Below are positions 1 through 5,018 of a DNA stretch of 5,018 bases, one piece after another. The translations under genes and the position numbers were made by a program. The stretch spans positions 1 through 5,018 of the forward strand of contig JAEWFU010000003.1 of assembly GCA_023388675.1 (NCBI GenBank). The letters run 5' to 3'. Each line of letters starts with the position of its first letter. The stretch's first letter is position 1. Below the pieces are notes generated by a model that saw only the letters and a program-made list of their open reading frames with translations, had not been told where the DNA came from and ran no database searches. Source of the DNA: Pseudomonadota bacterium. Its GTDB lineage: Bacteria; Pseudomonadota; Alphaproteobacteria; Rhizobiales; Rhizobiaceae.

Positions 1-1475
<1,475 letters not shown>

Positions 1476-1629
1476 GTGCGATCCCTAAACGTTCGGTTGC
1501 CGATTGGGTAACGGACGCCAGTGCATGCTCATCACGCGCAAAGGTGCGGGTACGGTCATTTCCGCTGTCCGTTCCCCGCGACCCGGCCGTTCAAGGCGGC
1601 GCGCGCGCTGGTTCGGCGCAATATGGTTC

Positions 1630-1650
1630 CCGTGCCGACCGCTGGCACGG
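1630..1650. repeat. 7-bp perfect inverted repeat in the acnA-ccmA intergenic region
   Basis: CCGTGCC (1630-1636) and GGCACGG (1644-1650) are perfect inverted copies separated by 7 nt. The repeat ends exactly where the candidate ccm -35 hexamer begins (1651). On the minus strand it would lie near the 5' end of an acnA leader if the tentative acnA promoter is right. It could be a regulator site or an RNA hairpin. There is no T tract, so it does not look like an intrinsic terminator. A 7-bp GC-rich repeat can arise by chance in DNA of this composition. Confidence 0.4.
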
Positions 1651-1680
1651 TTGCCCCGCATATAGAGAATTTCGTAGAAT
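1651..1680 (+). promoter_or_regulatory. Candidate sigma-70-type promoter for the ccmABCDG operon
   Basis: TTGCCC (1651-1656, 4/6 to TTGACA), an 18-nt spacer, and TAGAAT (1675-1680, 5/6 to TATAAT) face ccmA. Transcription would start near 1687 and give a leader of about 68 nt. It is the best promoter-like pair I see in the gap and lies in its most AT-rich part. The -10 hexamer overlaps the TAGAA-N3-TTCTA palindrome, which would make it repressible by a protein bound there. This is inferred from sequence only. Confidence 0.45.
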
Positions 1681-1688
1681 AGTTCTAG
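1660..1688 (-). promoter_or_regulatory. Tentative acnA promoter, reading leftward
   Basis: On the minus strand, CTATAT (1665-1660) matches the alphaproteobacterial -10 preference. A weak -35, CTAGAA (1688-1683), lies 17 nt upstream and falls on the iron-control-like palindrome. Transcription would start near 1653, leaving a leader of about 180 nt before the GTG, which is long. The -35 is poor and a promoter nearer to acnA is possible, although none stood out by eye. Confidence 0.25.
1675..1687. promoter_or_regulatory. Putative Irr-type iron control element (ICE) between acnA and ccmA
   Basis: TAGAA-TAG-TTCTA is a perfect 5+3+5 palindrome. It matches the core of the ICE/Irr box as I recall it from rhizobia and Bradyrhizobium (TTTAGAA-N3-TTCTAAA). 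The outer positions are not conserved here: G1674 and G1688 flank the core. Irr is a haem-responsive Fur-family regulator that, under iron limitation, typically represses genes for iron- and haem-consuming proteins. Aconitase and cytochrome c maturation fit that logic. The site overlaps the candidate ccm -10 and the tentative acnA -35. Assignment rests on motif, position and gene content; binding is not shown. Confidence 0.5.
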
Positions 1689-1754
1689 AGCGCTTTGGGG
1701 TGAAATTGCTGCTTGGCACCGAGTGGTGCGGCGCAGCCGGAGAATTGCAAGAGC

Positions 1755-2363
1755 ATGCGGCTGATTGCCGAGAACCTCTCGGGAGAGCGCGGCGAAGAGC
1801 CGGTTTTTTCCAATGTGAGCTTTGTCGTCGGCGAAGGCGAAGGCCTTGTCGTGACCGGCCCGAACGGATCCGGCAAGTCGACGCTGCTGCGCATCGTCGC
1901 CGGCCTGCTGCCGGCAAGCGGCGGCCTGATTCGGCTGGACGGCGGCGAACAGTGGCCCGACATCGCCTCGGCCTGCCACTATCTCGGCCACGCCAACGCT
2001 ATGAAGACAGCGCTCAGCGTCGATGAGAACCTGCGGTTCTGGCAGGACTTTGCGGGCGAGCCACATCTTTCGATCGACGAGGCGCTTGACATGGTGGGCC
2101 TGCCGCATATCGGCCACCTGCCTTATGGCTATCTCTCCACCGGACAGAAACGGCGCATCGCGATCGCCCGGCTGCTCGTCAGCTACCGCCCGGTCTGGCT
2201 GCTCGACGAGCCGACGGCCGGGCTCGACAAGGCATCGGAAGCACAGTTCGCCGCCCTGATGCAGGCGCACCTCGAGGATGGCGGCATCATCCTCGCCGCA
2301 ACCCACCTGCCGCTCGGACTGGAAGGGGCGAAGGCGTTGAAGATGGGAGAGCAGCGGGAATGA
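1755..2363 (+). CDS. ccmA: Haem exporter / holo-CcmE release ATP-binding protein CcmA
   Basis: CcmA is the cytoplasmic ATPase of the CcmABCD complex; ATP hydrolysis drives release of haem-loaded CcmE in System I cytochrome c maturation. The 202-residue product carries Walker A GPNGSGKST (35-43), ABC signature LSTGQ (127-131), Walker B VWLLDEP (147-153), D-loop AGLD (155-158) and switch His184 in AATHLPL. The segment YLGHANAMKTALSVDENLRFW (76-96) is the CcmA version of the Q-loop region, with His in place of the usual Gln. LSTGQ is a small variant of the LSAGQ/LSGGQ form. The ATG at 1755 gives MRLIAENLSGERG, the usual rhizobial N-terminus. An in-frame TTG at 1713 would add 14 unconserved residues. 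GGAG (1739-1742) is 12 nt upstream, a long spacing. It is the first gene of the ccm cluster and is separated from ccmB by a palindromic repeat. Confidence 0.96.
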   Translation: MRLIAENLSGERGEEPVFSNVSFVVGEGEGLVVTGPNGSGKSTLLRIVAGLLPASGGLIRLDGGEQWPDIASACHYLGHANAMKTALSVDENLRFWQDFAGEPHLSIDEALDMVGLPHIGHLPYGYLSTGQKRRIAIARLLVSYRPVWLLDEPTAGLDKASEAQFAALMQAHLEDGGIILAATHLPLGLEGAKALKMGEQRE

Positions 2364-2370
2364 CGGCTCT

Positions 2371-2540
2371 CTACGTTGCCCCCCTCTGTCCTGCCGGACA
2401 TCTCCCCCACAAGGGGAGAGATCGGCAGCTTCGCGCGCACCGTTCCTACGGCAACGCCGGCGATTGGCGAAAGCCGCGCGGCCGGCTGATCTCCCTCCTT
2501 GTGGGGGAGATGTCCGGCAGGACAGAGGGGGGCAACGTAG
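2371..2540. repeat. 170-bp palindromic repeat element (RIME-like) between ccmA and ccmB
   Basis: Two 53-nt arms (2371-2423 and 2488-2540) are inverted copies. The outer 44 positions match perfectly and the whole arm at 51 of 53, with a 64-nt GC-rich centre (2424-2487). The outer ends read CTACGTTGCCCCCC and its complement; inner landmarks are CCTGCCGGACATCTCCCCCA and its complement. Arms of this kind are, to my recollection, abundant between genes in Mesorhizobium and related Rhizobiales, where they give rise to spurious predicted peptides such as VGEMSGRTEGG. The element starts 7 nt after the ccmA stop and ends 46 nt before ccmB, so it sits wholly inside the presumed operon and would be transcribed as a very stable hairpin. 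No transposase is present. Its exact family name (RIME, or another palindromic unit) is uncertain. Confidence 0.85.
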
Positions 2541-2586
2541 GGCGCGAGGCTGCCGTTTGCCTGCTCACACCAGGGCATGAAGCTCC

Positions 2587-3252
2587 ATGCTAGCCCTCTT
2601 CATCCGCGATCTTCGCCTTGGCATCCGCGCCGGCGGCGGGGCGCTGGTGGGCATCCTGTTCTTCCTTGCCGTGGTGGCCGTCGTGCCGTTCGGCGTCGGG
2701 CCGGACCTCAACCTGCTGGCCCGCATCGGTCCCGCCATCCTGTGGATCGGCGCGCTGCTGGCTTCCCTGCTCGGCCTCGACCGATTGTTTCAGGCAGAGC
2801 GTGAGGACGGCGCGCTGGACGTGATCCTGCTGGCCGAAGGCCGCCACATGCTGGCGCTGAGCGTATTCGTCAAATGCCTCGCCCACTGGACGGCCGCCGT
2901 GCTGCCGCTGGTGGTCGCCTCGCCTTTACTCGGCCTGTTCATGAACATGGAGCCGCTCGGCATCGGTGCGACGACGCTGACGCTACTCGTCGGCACGCCG
3001 GCAATCGCCTTCATCGGCGCGGTCGGCGCCGCCGTCGCCGTCGCCCTGCCGCGCGGCGGCCTTCTCGTCTCGGTGCTGGTGTTGCCGCTGACGATCCCGG
3101 TGCTCATTTTCGGCGTTTCGGCAGCCTATGGCGCGGTCAACGATCCGGATCCGTTTCTGCCGCCCTTCCTCATTCTTGCCGCGTTGACGCTGTTTTTCGC
3201 TGTGATCGGTCCATTTGCCGCGGCTTTGGCGCTCAAGGGCTCGTCCGACTGA
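2587..3252 (+). CDS. ccmB: Haem exporter membrane protein CcmB
   Basis: CcmB is the inner-membrane partner of the CcmA ATPase in the CcmABCD complex that frees holo-CcmE for haem delivery. The 221-residue length is typical of the family. I see six hydrophobic segments at about 19-36, 45-64, 97-118, 127-154, 158-180 and 190-216. The first cytoplasmic stretch is FIRDLRLGIRAGG. The loop LDRLFQAEREDGALDVILL (64-82) is the family hallmark, comparable to the LFRDDxxDGSLE segment of enteric CcmB. The ATG at 2587 is the first possible start, because an in-frame TGA lies at 2578-2580. The ribosome binding site is weak (AGGGC at 2572-2576). The gene begins 46 nt after the palindromic repeat, so its expression depends either on read-through of that structure or on a separate promoter, which I do not see. 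Confidence 0.95.
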   Translation: MLALFIRDLRLGIRAGGGALVGILFFLAVVAVVPFGVGPDLNLLARIGPAILWIGALLASLLGLDRLFQAEREDGALDVILLAEGRHMLALSVFVKCLAHWTAAVLPLVVASPLLGLFMNMEPLGIGATTLTLLVGTPAIAFIGAVGAAVAVALPRGGLLVSVLVLPLTIPVLIFGVSAAYGAVNDPDPFLPPFLILAALTLFFAVIGPFAAALALKGSSD

Positions 3253-3258
3253 CGGCCA

Positions 3259-3317
3259 TGCGGCGAAGACACTCACGCGAGTTTGATGCGCCGCAATTGC
3301 AAGCGCCCGAGCGTGAG
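3259..3317. repeat. Overlapping small inverted repeats in the ccmB-ccmC spacer
   Basis: TGCGGCG (3259-3265) pairs with CGCCGCA (3289-3295), and inside it ACTC (3271-3274) pairs with GAGT (3279-3282), giving a two-tiered stem-loop just after the ccmB stop. CTCACGC (3272-3278) could pair instead with GCGTGAG (3311-3317), an alternative fold excluding the inner stem. No run of T follows, so this is not an intrinsic terminator. It may affect mRNA stability or ccmC translation, or simply reflect GC-rich sequence. Confidence 0.35.
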
Positions 3318-3331
3318 CCTAAGAAAAGCGC

Positions 3332-4105
3332 ATGAGCGACACCGCAACCTCACAGACAACACGCTGGATCGACCTAGCCAACCCGACCCGTTTCGTCGCG
3401 CTGGCCGACAGGCTCGTGCCGTGGCTGACCGCTCTCTCGGCGCTGACGCTGGCAGTCGGCATATGGATGGGTTTCGCAGCACCCGAAGACTACCAGCAGG
3501 GCATCACGGTCCGGATCATGTACCTCCACGTGCCGTTCGCGTGGCTCTCCATGATGTGCTACTCGCTGATGGCCGTTTCGGCGCTCGGCACGCTGGTCTG
3601 GCGGCATCCGCTGGCGGACGTGTCGCTGAAGGCCGCCGCACCCGTCGGCGCCGCATTCACGCTGCTCGCGCTCGCCACCGGATCGATCTGGGGTAAGCCG
3701 ATGTGGGGCACATGGTGGGTGTGGGACGCGCGACTGACCTCGGTGTTCATCCTGTTCCTGATGTATCTCGGCATCATCGCGCTGACGCGTGCGCTCGACG
3801 ATCCGTCCCGCAGCGCGCGCGCGGCCGCGATCGTCACACTGGTCGGCTTCGTCAACGTCCCCATCATCAAGTTTTCGGTCGACTGGTGGAACACCCTGCA
3901 CCAGCCGGCGTCGGTCATCCGGCTCGACGGCCCCACGATCCATCCGACGCTGCTGTGGCCGCTGCTCGTCTGCGCGCTCGGTTTCACGCTTCTGTTCTTC
4001 ACCCTGCACATGATGGCCATGCGAACGGAAATCTGGCGACGCCGGGTTACTGCGATGCGGCGGCTGGCCGCCCGCTCCGCCGATGCGGAAAGGACCGCTT
4101 CATGA
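3332..4105 (+). CDS. ccmC: Haem lyase/transfer protein CcmC (WWD-domain haem handling protein)
   Basis: CcmC is an inner-membrane protein that binds haem at its periplasmic face and attaches it to CcmE, the first step of haem handling in System I. The 257-residue protein has about six membrane segments (roughly 29-49, 67-87, 101-120, 136-152, 164-182, 207-229). The tryptophan-rich WWD signature is IWGKPMWGTWWVWDARLTS (119-137). His66 (in YLHVPFAW) and His190 (in DWWNTLHQ) correspond to the two conserved external His ligands, H60 and H184, of E. coli CcmC. The ATG at 3332 is the first possible start, since an in-frame TAA lies at 3320-3322. The purine stretch AAGAAAAG (3321-3328) is a weak ribosome binding site. 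The 3' end overlaps ccmD by ATGA (4102-4105). Confidence 0.97.
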   Translation: MSDTATSQTTRWIDLANPTRFVALADRLVPWLTALSALTLAVGIWMGFAAPEDYQQGITVRIMYLHVPFAWLSMMCYSLMAVSALGTLVWRHPLADVSLKAAAPVGAAFTLLALATGSIWGKPMWGTWWVWDARLTSVFILFLMYLGIIALTRALDDPSRSARAAAIVTLVGFVNVPIIKFSVDWWNTLHQPASVIRLDGPTIHPTLLWPLLVCALGFTLLFFTLHMMAMRTEIWRRRVTAMRRLAARSADAERTAS

Positions 4106-4272
4106 GCGCGCATGCCCTTTACGTCTCTGCCGCCTACGGCATCTCCGCGCTCGTTATCGTCGGCCTGGTCGGCTGGATTCTGATCGACCAGCGCAATCGC
4201 AAGCGTGAATTGTCCCGGCTCGAAGCAGCAGGCATCCGCCGCCGTTCGGATGCGAGGCCGGCCGCGCGATGA
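4102..4272 (+). CDS. ccmD: Haem exporter small membrane protein CcmD
   Basis: CcmD is a small single-pass protein that joins CcmABC and is needed to release holo-CcmE from CcmC. The 56-residue product has one membrane segment (about residues 7-28, VSAAYGISALVIVGLVGWILI), followed by a basic cytoplasmic tail (DQRNRKRELSRLEAAGIRRR). The HALYVSAAYG start and the positive-inside tail are typical of CcmD. Its start overlaps the ccmC stop (ATGA) and its stop overlaps the ccmG start (ATGA), indicating translational coupling. AAAGGA (4089-4094), 7 nt upstream, is the best ribosome binding site in the plus-strand cluster. Assignment is by size, topology and position, because CcmD sequences are poorly conserved. 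Confidence 0.92.
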   Translation: MSAHALYVSAAYGISALVIVGLVGWILIDQRNRKRELSRLEAAGIRRRSDARPAAR

Positions 4273-4850
4273 GCACGGAAACGGAAAGCGTCCGGCCCAG
4301 GTCGCGCCGGCTCTGGCTGGCGCTGCTGCCGCTGGCGCTGTTCCTGGCGCTTGCCGCCATCTTCTTTGCCCAGCTTCTTTCGGGCCGTGACAGCTCGGTG
4401 GTGCCGTCGGCGCTCATCGGCGCCGAAGCGCCGCAAACGATCCTTCCCCCGCTGGAAGGCACCGGCCTGCCCGGCCTCGACTCAACACAATTCGAGGGCA
4501 AGGTGACGCTGGTCAACGTCTGGGCATCCTGGTGCGCGCCCTGCCGGCAGGAGCATCCTCTCCTGATGCAGATGGCGCAGGACACACGCATCGCGCTCGC
4601 GGGCCTCAACTACAAGGACCGGCCGGAAAACGCCCGGCGCTTCCTGGGAGAGCTTGGCAACCCCTATGCATCGATCGGCGTCGACGGCAGCGGCCGTGCG
4701 GCGATCGACTGGGGCGTCTACGGCGTGCCGGAGACGTTTCTGGTTGGAAAGGACGGCCGCATCGCATGGAAGCATGTCGGCCCGTTCACGCCGGATTCGA
4801 TCGTCACCGGACTCATGCCGGAAATCGAAAAAGCGCTCGCGGCCGAATAG
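4269..4850 (+). CDS. ccmG: Periplasmic thiol:disulfide oxidoreductase CcmG (DsbE/CycY)
   Basis: CcmG is a membrane-anchored thioredoxin-fold protein that acts in the periplasm to reduce the CXXCH cysteines of apocytochrome c, or CcmH, before haem attachment. The 193-residue product has a basic N-terminus (RPRSRR), an uncleaved signal-anchor segment (about 15-36), and the redox motif WASWCAPCRQEHP with Cys89 and Cys92. The CcmG-specific segment GLNYKD (112-117) and the cis-proline loop YGVPETFLV (Pro154) are also present. The length fits the DsbE family; rhizobial orthologues are often called CycY. The ATG overlaps the ccmD stop, with GAGG (4254-4257) 11 nt upstream. It is the last gene of the cluster. 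CcmE, CcmF and CcmH do not follow, and a convergent gene begins 72 nt later. Confidence 0.96.
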   Translation: MSTETESVRPRSRRLWLALLPLALFLALAAIFFAQLLSGRDSSVVPSALIGAEAPQTILPPLEGTGLPGLDSTQFEGKVTLVNVWASWCAPCRQEHPLLMQMAQDTRIALAGLNYKDRPENARRFLGELGNPYASIGVDGSGRAAIDWGVYGVPETFLVGKDGRIAWKHVGPFTPDSIVTGLMPEIEKALAAE

Positions 4851-4922
4851 TCCCGAACAAAAGACCGTCCGGGGGCCGCCTTCTATGTGCGATCACCCGT
4901 CCGGTTCCCCTGAACGAATTGG

Positions 4923-5018
4923 TCAGGCCGCGCGCGCCCGCGCGATTCGCTCTTCGGCCATTGCCTGCGCGATGTCGTTGGTAGGCCGCTGCTCGGCATC
5001 GGCGCGCTGGAAGATGTC
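4923..5018 (-). CDS. Probable Glu/Leu/Phe/Val dehydrogenase family protein, C-terminal 31 residues only
   Basis: Reading leftward from the window edge, an open frame ends at a TGA (4925-4923) and encodes DIFQRADAEQRPTNDIAQAM then AEERIARARAA. The pattern PTxxIAxxMAEERIxxxRxA resembles the C-terminus of leucine-dehydrogenase-type amino-acid dehydrogenases, for example the PTYKAADRLAEKRI end of the Bacillus enzyme. These enzymes carry out NAD-dependent oxidative deamination of branched-chain or related amino acids. The NAD-binding and catalytic parts lie outside the window, so substrate and gene symbol cannot be given. The gene is convergent with ccmG. The 72-nt gap between them (4851-4922) shows no clear stem-loop with a T tract. 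The identification is from a short tail and is moderate. Confidence 0.6.
   Translation of the reverse strand, partial: DIFQRADAEQRPTNDIAQAMAEERIARARAA

Noticed and set aside
1713..1754. TTG start at 1713 for ccmA, adding 14 residues
   Set aside because: The added residues (MAPSGAAQPENCKS) are not typical of CcmA. The ATG at 1755 gives the usual MRLIAENLSGERG start and has a GGAG upstream.
1485..2306. A 273-codon minus-strand frame covering the acnA-ccmA gap and most of ccmA
   Set aside because: Most of it is the complement of ccmA, whose Walker A, signature and Walker B motifs are intact on the plus strand. The predicted peptide has no family features.
2371..2540. The ccmA-ccmB palindrome as an intrinsic terminator or an insertion sequence
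   Set aside because: The arms are far longer than a terminator stem and lack a T tract. There is no transposase frame or visible target duplication, so a dispersed palindromic repeat is the better description.
2360..2593. Small frames across the ccmA-ccmB spacer (also minus strand 2183-2578) encoding peptides such as LCPAGHLPHK and VGEMSGRTEGG
   Set aside because: These peptides are translations of the palindromic repeat arms. The same peptide appears in both arms and on both strands, the mark of a repeat rather than of a gene.
2577..2804. Alternative ATG at 2577, upstream of the ccmB start
   Set aside because: It is in a different frame from ccmB and gives an Arg/Pro-rich peptide without similarity. 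The ccmB ATG at 2587 follows an in-frame stop and starts the conserved N-terminus.
3374..4113. Long minus-strand frames opposite ccmC (3374-4009, 3559-4113)
   Set aside because: They lie antisense to a clear CcmC with its WWD motif and His ligands. Their compositions are polar, low-information shadows.
4851..4922. Possible intrinsic terminator between ccmG and the convergent gene
   Set aside because: Only a short direct similarity (CCGTCCGG occurring twice) and GC-rich runs are visible. I found no inverted repeat followed by a T tract on either strand.

Overview
The window is a GC-rich chromosomal segment with the gene content and codon use of an alphaproteobacterium of the Rhizobiales. A Mesorhizobium-like or Phyllobacteriaceae-like host is the best guess. 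The reasons are the sequence character of the CcmA-CcmB-CcmC-CcmD-CcmG proteins, the arrangement of aconitase next to a short ccmABCDG cluster, and a palindromic intergenic repeat of a type common in Rhizobiales genomes. The species cannot be fixed from the sequence alone.

Layout. Positions 1-1475 (minus strand) hold the N-terminal 491 residues of aconitase AcnA; the rest lies beyond the left edge. Positions 1476-1754 are a divergent intergenic region with a good ccm promoter candidate, a 7-bp inverted repeat, and a perfect TAGAA-N3-TTCTA palindrome that looks like an Irr-type iron control element. On the plus strand follow ccmA (1755-2363), a 170-bp palindromic repeat element (2371-2540), ccmB (2587-3252), a 79-nt spacer with a small stem-loop, ccmC (3332-4105), ccmD (4102-4272) and ccmG (4269-4850). 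The last three genes are joined by ATGA start/stop overlaps. At the right edge, on the minus strand and convergent with ccmG, are the last 31 codons of a probable Glu/Leu/Phe/Val-type amino-acid dehydrogenase (4923-5018).

How the genes work together. CcmA, CcmB, CcmC and CcmD form the part of System I cytochrome c maturation that loads haem onto the chaperone CcmE and releases it. CcmG is the periplasmic thioredoxin-like protein that keeps the apocytochrome CXXCH cysteines reduced. CcmE, CcmF and CcmH/CcmI are not in the window; in rhizobia they are usually encoded at a separate cycHJKL locus. Aconitase (4Fe-4S) and haem-consuming cytochrome c assembly are both iron-dependent, so a shared Irr-type operator between them makes physiological sense.

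No new biological system is evident. The two observations most worth following are the putative iron-control palindrome placed to affect both divergent transcription units, and the large near-perfect palindrome inserted between ccmA and ccmB.
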